Shown: piece by piece, positions 57,195 to 64,000 of the stretch
Layout of the letters: each line of letters opens with the position of its first letter
Numbering within the stretch: the first letter of the stretch is position 1
Assembly: GCF_004135205.1 (NCBI RefSeq)
Contig: NZ_CP035490.1
Location: 5,509,501-5,573,500 of the forward strand
Length of the DNA: 64,000 nucleotides
Direction of reading: 5' to 3'
From: Hahella sp. KA22
Lineage (GTDB): Bacteria; Pseudomonadota; Gammaproteobacteria; Pseudomonadales; Oleiphilaceae
Notes under the pieces: generated by a model
The model's input: only the letters and a program-made list of their open reading frames with translations
What the model was told of the DNA's origin: nothing
Database searches by the model: none
Position numbers and translations under genes: made by a program

Positions 57195-57989
57195 TTAGGC
57201 TTCTTTAACGAAGAGGTATCCTTTGCTACGCACCGTTTTGATTCGTCTGGGATGCACCGGATCGTCCCCTATCTTGGGTCGGATGCGGGAAACTCTGACG
57301 TCGATGGAACGATCCTGCCCATCATATTCAATACCGCGCAGTGCGGTGAAAATTTCTTCCCGGCTGAGCACTCTGCCGGCGCTGCTGGCCAGCAACCACA
57401 ACAAATCGAATTCCGCACTGGTCAAGTCGATACTCTGATCTTCCAACCAGGCTTCGCGCATAGAGCGATCGATCACCAGGTTATTGAAAACCAGACGCAC
57501 TGGACCGTCTCCAGACTGTTCGGCGACCGGCGATTCTGCGGCCGCTTCGCCCTGCTCCTTCACCCTGCGCAGCAACGCGCGGATTCTCGCCAGCAACACC
57601 CGCGGGCGCACCGGCTTACACATATAATCATCCGCACCCATTTCCAGGCCCAATACCTGGTCCAGGTCATCTGTACGCGCGGTCAGCATCAGAATGGGGC
57701 CGTTATAACTCGGCCGTACTTTGCGGCAAATGGAAAGACCGTCTTCGCCCGGCAGCATCAGGTCCAATACGACCAGATCGGGTTGCTCATTCTGAATTCG
57801 CTCAACAGCCTTACTGCCATTGGGCTCAACGGAGACCATCAAGCCATTCGATTCAAGATACTCTTTGGTAAGATCGGCCAAACGTTCATCATCTTCAACG
57901 ATCAATATGCGCCAAGCTTCATTAGTATCCACGGTATCCGTATCTCTCACATTATAGATTTTGAGTCCCGTCCCTGCCCCTGTCGCCAT
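57195..57989 (-). CDS. OmpR-family response regulator
   Basis: 264 residues from ATG at 57989 (AGGA 4 bases upstream); GTG at 57950 is an alternative giving 251. Receiver (about 27-140) with acid pocket VEDDERL, phosphoacceptor Asp76 in LVVLDLMLPGEDG, and CKP loop lysine (YMCKPVRP). A linker rich in Glu/Ala precedes the winged helix (about 165-260; SAEFDLLWLLAS, IDVRVSRIRPKIG, VRSKGYLFVK). RstA-like. It diverges from olsB across about 240 bp and could regulate it. Confidence 0.92.
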   Translation of the reverse strand: MATGAGTGLKIYNVRDTDTVDTNEAWRILIVEDDERLADLTKEYLESNGLMVSVEPNGSKAVERIQNEQPDLVVLDLMLPGEDGLSICRKVRPSYNGPILMLTARTDDLDQVLGLEMGADDYMCKPVRPRVLLARIRALLRRVKEQGEAAAESPVAEQSGDGPVRLVFNNLVIDRSMREAWLEDQSIDLTSAEFDLLWLLASSAGRVLSREEIFTALRGIEYDGQDRSIDVRVSRIRPKIGDDPVHPRRIKTVRSKGYLFVKEA

Positions 57990-58142
57990 CCTTTCCTGAA
58001 TGGCCCCCAATAAAATTTAGAATTATTCGTGACTTATAGAAAAATAGCACTTTTATCCACATAAGTATAACCAGTCTTACAAAAATTACCCCTTTCTCAG
58101 TCAAGTGACTTAGCAAGTACACCAACGCTTACTTAAAAACAA

Positions 58143-58182
58143 TTGTCATAAACCAGTAACTGCAACGTCACCCCCCTGTCAC
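58143..58182 (+). promoter_or_regulatory. Tandem Pho boxes (four PhoB half sites) upstream of olsB
   Basis: TTGTCAT-AAAC-CAGTAAC (58143-58160), 4 bases TGCA, then ACGTCAC-CCCC-CTGTCAC (58165-58182). The four GT(C/A)A cores are 11 bp apart throughout, the spacing of PhoB half sites (7-mer plus 4). A TAGTAT -10-like hexamer follows after about 10 bp, as expected when a Pho box replaces the -35. The last box ends 44 bp before the olsB ATG. Confidence 0.7.
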
Positions 58183-58226
58183 GTGATCGCCATAGTATCC
58201 GCCAAAACACTATAAAGAGAATTACT

Positions 58227-59000
58227 ATGCACACATCAGGTCAGCGAGTCGTCTTAGCCAAGGCGGAATCAAAGAAAGCGGAGCTCTTCGTTCGCGTGGC
58301 GCAGCGTAGTGAAGAGGTGATCATGGCGCAGCAACTGCGCTACCGGATATTTACGGAAGAATTCGGCGCCAATCTCCACAGCCCGGTCCCAGGACTGGAC
58401 TGCGATAGTTTCGATCCTTTTTGCGACCACCTGTTGGTGAAAGACAACATCAGCGGACAAGTGGTCGCCACCACTCGTTTGCTTGCCGATGACAAAGCAA
58501 AACTGGCGGGCAGTTTCTATTCTGAAAGCGAGTTTGATCTCAGCGCGATCTATCAGCTGCCGGGGCGTAAACTGGAAATCGGTCGCACCTGCGTACATCC
58601 CGCTTTCCGTAACGGCGCCACCCTGGCGTTGCTGTGGTCAGGCATCGCCAAGTACGTCATTGACAATGAGTTCGACTACTTATTGGGATGCGGCTCCATC
58701 AGCGTCATAGAGGGCACAGCGGAAGCTTGGTCTATCACACGCCAGTTACAGGAGCGGTGTCTCACCGAGGAAAACGCCAGAGTCATTCCCAAGCGGATCT
58801 TGCCCCAGCCTGTTGGTCCCGCGCCCAGCAAAGCAGCGGTCCCTCCTCTGATACGCGCTTATATGCGCCTGGGCGCCCAGATCGGCGGAGATCCATGTTG
58901 GGACCCTGATTTCCAATGCGCCGATTTGTTTATTCTGTTACACATCGATGCACTGGCTGCGCGCTACGCGAAGCACTTTATGAAAGAACCACAAGCCTGA
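58227..59000 (+). CDS. olsB: L-ornithine N-alpha-acyltransferase OlsB
   Basis: 257 residues; GNAT-like enzyme that transfers a 3-hydroxyacyl group from ACP to ornithine, the first step of ornithine lipid synthesis. Recognised by QQLRYRIFTEEFGANL (about 35-50), CDHLLVKDNISGQVVATTRL and LEIGRTCVHPAFRNGATLAL, with FDYLLGCGSIS further on. AGAGA lies 7 bases before the ATG, 44 bp after the tandem Pho boxes. Directly followed by olsA. Confidence 0.9.
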   Translation: MHTSGQRVVLAKAESKKAELFVRVAQRSEEVIMAQQLRYRIFTEEFGANLHSPVPGLDCDSFDPFCDHLLVKDNISGQVVATTRLLADDKAKLAGSFYSESEFDLSAIYQLPGRKLEIGRTCVHPAFRNGATLALLWSGIAKYVIDNEFDYLLGCGSISVIEGTAEAWSITRQLQERCLTEENARVIPKRILPQPVGPAPSKAAVPPLIRAYMRLGAQIGGDPCWDPDFQCADLFILLHIDALAARYAKHFMKEPQA

Positions 59001-59032
59001 TCACTGCGACTGACGCCCGGAGGAAGGACGCC

Positions 59033-59827
59033 ATGAATTTAGTTCGCCTGTTCCTGAGAGCCTCGATTCTGATCCCCTATCTGATGTGGGGCGCGGTGCT
59101 CGCCGCAATTGTGGGGGTTATAGACGCCATCAAGCCTCGCTGGCTGCAGCGCGCGCCAATCGCTCGCTTCTGGCTGGCGGGTTTATGCCGGGTGCTGAAC
59201 CTGCGTATTCACGCTTCCGGTGAACTCCATGACGGGCCGGTGATGGTGATCAGTAACCATATTTCATGGTTGGATATTCCAGTCTTGGGCGCTATCAAGC
59301 CATTACACTTCTTGTCCAAGGCAGAAGTCAGAAGCTGGCCTTTCATAGGCTGGCTGGCTGCACAGGCCGGCACCTTATTCATTACCCGGGGCGGCGGCAA
59401 AGCGCGGCAAGTAGTGACGGAGCTTGAATCCTGCATGCGCGACGGCGCCACAACGTTGATTTTCCCAGAAGGTACAACGACGGATGGCCAGCGGGTCAAG
59501 AAATTTCATGGACGCCTGCTAAATGCGGCGATTCGGGCGCAAGTTCCGATACAGCCCATCACCCTGCATTACCGACGGGACAATGTGCCGGATGCTTACG
59601 CGCCGTTTATCGGCGACGACGAATTCGTGTCGCATTTGGTAAGACTGATGAAAGCCACGCCGACGGACGTCTACGTGGCGATTCATCCAGTCATGGAAGT
59701 CGCAATGGATACGCCTGCGGAAAGCGTCGCCAGGACAGCACAACAGCAGGTGGAAACATCACTGCAGCAAATGTACTGGAGCAACGATCCCAAGCCTGAC
59801 TGGGCGTTAGCCGACGGCGTAGCCTGA
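59033..59827 (+). CDS. olsA: Lysophospholipid-type acyltransferase OlsA (PlsC family)
   Basis: 264 residues from ATG at 59033 with GGAGGAAGG just upstream. An N-terminal TM (about 10-32) is followed by the acyltransferase core: block I NHISWLD (His-x4-Asp, about 72-78), block II region FITRGGGKARQVV, and block III FPEGTTTDGQRVKKFHG (about 145-161). It adds the second acyl chain to lyso-ornithine lipid; some relatives also act as PlsC. It starts 32 bp after olsB, and its 3' end overlaps the convergent FKBP gene by 21 bp. Confidence 0.9.
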   Translation: MNLVRLFLRASILIPYLMWGAVLAAIVGVIDAIKPRWLQRAPIARFWLAGLCRVLNLRIHASGELHDGPVMVISNHISWLDIPVLGAIKPLHFLSKAEVRSWPFIGWLAAQAGTLFITRGGGKARQVVTELESCMRDGATTLIFPEGTTTDGQRVKKFHGRLLNAAIRAQVPIQPITLHYRRDNVPDAYAPFIGDDEFVSHLVRLMKATPTDVYVAIHPVMEVAMDTPAESVARTAQQQVETSLQQMYWSNDPKPDWALADGVA

Positions 59828-60262
59828 TTTGATTTCGTCGTCGGTCGCTTCCCGTACCGATCTGACGTGAACCTCGAAGTACAGAGTCAGTCCCGCCAGA
59901 GGATGGTTGGCGTCCACAAGCACTTTTTCTCCGTGGATGCTGACCACTTTAATCACCTTGCGCTCGGCTCCGGACTGAGTTTGAAACAGCATGCCCGGCT
60001 TTAATTCGTCAACGCCTTCAAACTGATCGGCCGGCACCAATTGCACCAGCTCTTCCCTCAGTGCGCCATACGCCAGCTCTGGAGGAATGGTCAGCGACAC
60101 GACATCCCCGGCGATATGCTCCGCCAGCCCTTGTTCAAACCCTGGGGTCACCTGCCCCGCGCCCTGCATGAATACCAGAGGCTCACCGCCGAATGAGGTG
60201 TCCACCACCTCTCCTTCGGCGTTTTTCAGGTTGTAATCCACGGTAAAAACTTTTGGTCGCAT
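59807..60262 (-). CDS. FKBP-type peptidyl-prolyl isomerase, SlyD-like
   Basis: 151 residues from ATG at 60262; in-frame sequence up to 60388 would add 42 Arg/Pro-rich residues unlike the family. The FKBP core ([34 protein letters not shown]) is interrupted by an inserted-flap domain (about 75-120) and ends NHPLAGLTLYFEVHVRSV, a SlyD/FkpB signature. The His-rich metal-binding tail of SlyD is absent, so metallochaperone activity is not expected. Cytosolic folding helper. Confidence 0.88.
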   Translation of the reverse strand: MRPKVFTVDYNLKNAEGEVVDTSFGGEPLVFMQGAGQVTPGFEQGLAEHIAGDVVSLTIPPELAYGALREELVQLVPADQFEGVDELKPGMLFQTQSGAERKVIKVVSIHGEKVLVDANHPLAGLTLYFEVHVRSVREATDDEIKSGYAVG

Positions 60263-60368
60263 AATTCTGTTCCGCAAAAAAGGCGGGATTCTATCACGAA
60301 GCGCCTCGCCTGTTTTACGTGAAGCCGCTAATTTATGGGGAGGCGCTGTTTTAGACTCAGCTCCCGGC

Positions 60369-62540
60369 TCAGCCAGCCATTTCCGCAATCAACAGCTTTT
60401 GCTCCATGCGTTCTCTGATTTCCTGTGGCTGATCCAGTTTCATCCGCTTGAGTATCGGTGCAAGCTCCAATGGCGTCTCCCGTACATGGAAAGCGCGCCA
60501 CAGCGCCTGCGCCAAACCTAATTTGGTCGAGGTCTTCGCTTTCAATGCTTTCAACGCCTTGCCTATCTTCAACTCTTCCTCGGTAAACTCACACCCGAAC
60601 GGAAAGGCCGGGAACAAGCCCTTGGCGCTGTACTTTTGATGCAGTGCGCGAAGCTTTTCCGGCGTATTGCTGCGATAGGCCTCCGGCAAAATGTAGTCCG
60701 CCGGCACTTTACCCGCCCGCTTCGCCTGCTGCAGCAACTCGTCCTGGAAACGTGAATCCGCAACTTTGATCAGCTCGATATACACATCCTTATCCGGTTT
60801 GCCGCGTACATCAGCGATGCCGTATTCCGTCACGAAAATATCCCGCAAATGTCGGGGGATCGTCATATGCCCATAGTTAAAAATAATATTGGAGAGACTG
60901 CGTCCGCCGGAATTACGAGTGGATTTCAGCTTGATGATGGAGCGCGCCTGAGGGATCTCATGGGCCATAGCGACAAAGTTATACTGCCCTCCAACGCCGC
61001 TCACCACCTTCCCGTTGCATAGCCCGTCCGAGATCACCGCGCCGTTCAGCGTCACCATCATCGCCGAGTTGATAAAGCGGGACTCGGCGCGCTGCGCCAC
61101 CTTCAACGCCTGTGCGCCAAACTTGTGATCGTACAGATGATTAATGAAGTTGACGCTGGTCATACAGAACTTTTGATGCTCCTCGTCACTGAGCTCATGC
61201 AACATGTCGTAAAAACGCTGTGGACCAAGGAAAAAACCGCCATGCATGACGACTCCACCTTTCAAGTTCTCGCCCAGACAAATCGCTTCGATTTTCGTAC
61301 GCGCTTCCTGAGAGCTCAGATCCGGTTCGATCGGCTCCCCTTGCCACACCAGCGCGCCGCCTTTGAACTCGACCTGAGGTTTGAAAATGCCGTACTTAAT
61401 CAAATACTGCACATCCCGGGCGCGCAGTTTGGCATGAATGACGTCCGCATCGACCAGCGCATCGAGGATGCGCAGATCCACCTGGGTGGAGATATCGCCC
61501 TGATTCAGCAACTTCTGCAGTACCAGGTCATCAAAGACTTCACGGGTGAGAATGCCGGCCTTATAGAGATACATAAAACCATCGACCATCATCTCACTGC
61601 ATCCATACAGTCCCTGGGACAAGGGATCATCGCCGCCGATAGCGTCAACGACCGGGAACTTGTCGCGCAAGTCCAGATCACGCATTAACTCGCGGTAAAC
61701 CTGATTCTGCTCCCTGCGCAAGATCGTGCTGTAAACCAGTGCGCTTCCCAATGAGCCGATCCCCACTTGCAGCGTACCGCCATCACGAATCAGCGTACTG
61801 GCGTTAAAACCAATAAAGTGATCGGCGGGGGATATAGCCATGTTAGGCGTCGCAAACAAGGGATGGTCGAAATCCCGGCTGTCCACCACAAAATCAACCC
61901 GCTCCGGCTCCAGCACCGCGTGATTGTGCATGAAAGGCAGACGGCGATTGACCATTCCTACAATAGCGATTGGCGCCCCCTGCGCAGCGAGTTCGTGCAG
62001 CATGGGCTCCAGATCGATGGACAGGTCTGGATTACAACTGAAGCTGTAGTAGGGCTTACCATCTATGTCGCGATAGGCCAACATCTGCAGCACCACATTA
62101 ACGCCGTTAGCAATGAGATCTCTAGCGGCGTGGGTGTAGTTGCTGCTCATGTAATTCTGTTGTTGCCGGGCATTGTTCAAATAGCTGCCGGCTTTGAAGA
62201 AGAACTCCGCCACCTCTACGTTACGAGGCAGACTGTTGTTACGAAGGTCAAGCACGTAATCCAGGTCAGGGACGCCAGCGAATTGCCGCTCAACGAATGG
62301 CTCTAGGAAATTACGCTCTAACTTGCTGCGGCCAACCGGCTTTTCCAGAGACAGCGCAGTGACGATTTTCAAACTAAGACTGGCGTCGTCTTTGGCCCGC
62401 TGGTAGATCGCATTCACCAGAGGAACAGGCTTGCCCAGACCAAGAGGCAGGCCAAGCACGATCTTATTCCCTACTCTTTCAATAATAGCGTCGACGCAAT
62501 CGGACAACTTCCTGAAGGTCCGTGGACGTTCTTGACTCAT
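60369..62540 (-). CDS. Acetyl-CoA hydrolase/transferase-family protein, enlarged
   Basis: 723 residues, about 200 longer than the usual family I CoA-transferases/hydrolases (about 500). The N-terminal domain begins GNKIVLGLPLGLGKPVPLVN; the C-terminal domain has VVSGVGGQYNFVAMAHEI, STRNSGGRSLSNIIFNYGHM and IFVTEYGIADVRGKPDKD, the AcetylCoA_hyd_C pattern. The extra length is spread over a middle region (about 330-470) of unknown role. Substrate (acetyl, propionyl, 4-hydroxybutyryl or other CoA) cannot be told from sequence. Confidence 0.85.
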   Translation of the reverse strand: MSQERPRTFRKLSDCVDAIIERVGNKIVLGLPLGLGKPVPLVNAIYQRAKDDASLSLKIVTALSLEKPVGRSKLERNFLEPFVERQFAGVPDLDYVLDLRNNSLPRNVEVAEFFFKAGSYLNNARQQQNYMSSNYTHAARDLIANGVNVVLQMLAYRDIDGKPYYSFSCNPDLSIDLEPMLHELAAQGAPIAIVGMVNRRLPFMHNHAVLEPERVDFVVDSRDFDHPLFATPNMAISPADHFIGFNASTLIRDGGTLQVGIGSLGSALVYSTILRREQNQVYRELMRDLDLRDKFPVVDAIGGDDPLSQGLYGCSEMMVDGFMYLYKAGILTREVFDDLVLQKLLNQGDISTQVDLRILDALVDADVIHAKLRARDVQYLIKYGIFKPQVEFKGGALVWQGEPIEPDLSSQEARTKIEAICLGENLKGGVVMHGGFFLGPQRFYDMLHELSDEEHQKFCMTSVNFINHLYDHKFGAQALKVAQRAESRFINSAMMVTLNGAVISDGLCNGKVVSGVGGQYNFVAMAHEIPQARSIIKLKSTRNSGGRSLSNIIFNYGHMTIPRHLRDIFVTEYGIADVRGKPDKDVYIELIKVADSRFQDELLQQAKRAGKVPADYILPEAYRSNTPEKLRALHQKYSAKGLFPAFPFGCEFTEEELKIGKALKALKAKTSTKLGLAQALWRAFHVRETPLELAPILKRMKLDQPQEIRERMEQKLLIAEMAG

Positions 62541-62723
62541 AATCGCTGGTTCCTTTTGTTATTTTTCGCCAACCACAGTACGGCGGCATGCAATCCAACT
62601 CACCCCGCGGTCAGCCGTCTTTGACTTGACGTTGAAGACTGTCGCTCTGGGAACGCTACATGGCGTCAGGGATTGTCGCAGTGACTCACGCGCCCAGTAT
62701 GTGAATGAACACTAGGAAATGAC

Positions 62724-62737
62724 TTGACGATCGTCAA
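62724..62737. promoter_or_regulatory. Perfect 14-bp palindrome, likely operator
   Basis: TTGACGATCGTCAA reads the same on both strands and lies about 185 bp before the hydrolase-like ATG. Suits a dimeric HTH regulator (GntR, TetR or MerR type); the regulator is not in the window. Confidence 0.45.
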
Positions 62738-62774
62738 TAGAGAATCAAACCGACCATAGGATAAATCCTAGCGC

Positions 62775-62803
62775 ATAAAAAAAGCGGCGCTGTTGCGCCG
62801 CTT
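62775..62803 (-). terminator. Rho-independent terminator of the MCP gene
   Basis: AAGCGGCGC-TGTT-GCGCCGCTT; leftward the minus strand continues TTTTTATGCG. Lies 37 bp after the MCP stop. Confidence 0.85.
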
Positions 62804-62840
62804 AGCGTAGCCATGTCGCATCCATGCGCGGTTATGAAGG

Positions 62841-64000
62841 TTAAATCTTGAATTGGCGCACCAGGTCGCGTAGACGTTTGGCGTCCGCAGAGGACTTCTT
62901 GTTCGCTTCGACGGTTTCGCCCGCCCGGACAACGGAGTCTTCCGCCACTTTGGCGATATTGACCACGTTTTCGTTGATTTCCGAGACTACCAGGCTCTGC
63001 TCATGAGCAGCCTCCGCGATGAAGGTGCTCATCTCAGTAATCTTGTCCACCGCCCCGGCGATGATCTCAATTGACTTGCCCGCCTCCTGAACCTGGGTGA
63101 CGCCATGTTGCGCCTGGTCTTTCACCAGCCCCATGCCGGCTTTGACCTCCTCGGTGGAGTGCTGCAAGCGCGCGATGATCTGCTGAATTTCGTCGGTAGA
63201 CTCATGGGTGCGTTGCGCCAGCGTGCGCACTTCGTCCGCCACTACGGCGAAGCCCCGCCCCTGTTCGCCAGCCCGCGCCGCCTCGATCGCCGCGTTAAGG
63301 GCCAGCAAGTTAGTCTGCTCGGAAACGCTTTTGATAACGTCCAGAACCGTACCGATATTCTGGCCCTCTACCGCCAGCTTCTCGGTCACATCCGTCGCAT
63401 GATCCACTTCTTTGGCAAGGCTTTGAATAACCGTGATGGCCTGCTGTACGACTTTTTCGCCCTGCTGCGCCGTTTCGTCCGCCTTCTGCGTAGCCTCTGA
63501 AGCCTGCGCCGCGCTCTTGGCGACGCCATCGATCGCGGATGACATTTCCGTACTGGCGGTGGCCACCATATCTATTTGCTGCTGCTGATTACTCATCTCT
63601 CTGGAGATTTCTTCCACCTTGTCGCTGGACTCGGTAAAGCTGTGCAGCAGTTGATCCGATGTCTCCACCACCTGCCCGATAATACCCTGAAGCTTTTCTA
63701 TAAATATGTTGAACTGCTCGCCCAAAGCTGCAAATTCGTCTTTACGCTTGAACTTCAGACGTTGCGTCAAATCTCCGTCGCCCTGCGCGATATCACTGAT
63801 GGCGTGAGTGACGTTGCTCAAAGGCGTCAGCACCGTGGTTTTCAGCAGTAAAATCATGACCGCCGCCAAAATAGCGTCGAGCACGATTATCTGCACCACG
63901 GTTTTCATAAAGACCCGGTCTAAAGCGACTTTAACCGGTGTCTGATCAATATAAAGTTCTACTTTGCCGACTTTGTTCTCTGCGCCGCTTTCCACGTAAA
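62841..64000 (-). CDS. Methyl-accepting chemotaxis protein, N-terminus cut by window edge
   Basis: At least 386 codons open to the edge. GTG at 63995 is in frame but the frame runs on beyond it, and no sensor TM1 is present, so the start lies outside. The remaining part has one TM ([19 protein letters not shown], near its N-terminus), HAMP (about 55-105), and a long coiled-coil signalling domain whose tip is [20 protein letters not shown]. Ligand domain not available. A terminator follows it. Confidence 0.93.
   Translation of the reverse strand, partial: YVESGAENKVGKVELYIDQTPVKVALDRVFMKTVVQIIVLDAILAAVMILLLKTTVLTPLSNVTHAISDIAQGDGDLTQRLKFKRKDEFAALGEQFNIFIEKLQGIIGQVVETSDQLLHSFTESSDKVEEISREMSNQQQQIDMVATASTEMSSAIDGVAKSAAQASEATQKADETAQQGEKVVQQAITVIQSLAKEVDHATDVTEKLAVEGQNIGTVLDVIKSVSEQTNLLALNAAIEAARAGEQGRGFAVVADEVRTLAQRTHESTDEIQQIIARLQHSTEEVKAGMGLVKDQAQHGVTQVQEAGKSIEIIAGAVDKITEMSTFIAEAAHEQSLVVSEINENVVNIAKVAEDSVVRAGETVEANKKSSADAKRLRDLVRQFKI

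Larger units (their letters stand above)
62541..62840. other. Upstream region of the acetyl-CoA hydrolase-like gene
   Basis: 300 bp between the MCP gene terminator and the hydrolase-like gene. It carries two dyads: GTCTT..GAC..GTT..AAGAC (62617-62639) and the perfect 14-bp palindrome TTGACGATCGTCAA (62724-62737). The shared TTGACG core suggests operator sites. No RNA gene seen. Confidence 0.5.

Overview
The window is a stretch of chromosome from a free-living gammaproteobacterium, most like the Hahella/Oceanospirillales-Pseudomonas side of the class. That rests on gene order (gacS-cysM-rlmD-relA-mazG; nadB-algU-mucABCD-lepA-lepB-rnc-era-recO; lysS-prfB-recJ-thrC-hom-dsbC-xerD-rplS-trmD-rimM-rpsP-ffh), on the protein sequences, and on a base composition that looks mid-50s % GC by eye. 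Genus assignment is inference. No rRNA, tRNA, CRISPR array, insertion sequence or prophage was seen.

Layout. 1-2407: 3'-truncated ppc (PEP carboxylase), then a small conserved gene. 3111-11780: mazG, relA, rlmD and cysM on the minus strand, divergent from the hybrid kinase gene gacS. 11819-17204: recO, era, rnc, a DUF4845 gene, lepB and lepA, tightly packed or overlapping. 17406-21801: the envelope-stress unit mucD, mucC, mucB, mucA and algU, with a sigma-E-type promoter before algU; nadB diverges from it and is followed by sdhE, ygfX, ygfZ and an HDOD gene. 26500-41834: mostly minus-strand housekeeping genes, ung, lysS, prfB (with its programmed frameshift), recJ, thrC, hom, alaC, dsbC, xerD, rplS-trmD-rimM-rpsP and ffh. 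42082-48355: plus-strand membrane and envelope genes (ypjD, a CorB/CorC-type gene, a Yip1 gene, a DUF1631 gene, an orphan TonB-like gene), then grxD. 49066-52321: argD, argF and an orphan ABC ATPase.

The accessory part begins at about 52.3 kb. A perfect array of 24 heptamers (52343-52510) lies just after the ABC gene. A leftward terminator follows with no leftward gene to serve. Next comes a two-gene unit (52923-55559). Its first product looks like the inhibitory prodomain of a reprolysin-like metalloprotease. Its second product is a secreted zinc protease with a Cys/His-rich catalytic domain, an Asp/Gly-rich linker and two carbohydrate-binding-like modules. In relatives as I know them, prodomain and protease are one polypeptide, so the split arrangement is the most unusual thing here.

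From 55.6 kb, an OmpR/EnvZ-type two-component pair lies divergent from olsB-olsA, which make ornithine lipids. The olsB promoter region holds four PhoB-type half sites in strict 11-bp phase (58143-58182), as expected for a membrane-lipid switch under phosphate limitation. An FKBP-type isomerase, an enlarged acetyl-CoA hydrolase/transferase-family protein with palindromes upstream, and a 5'-truncated chemotaxis receptor complete the window.
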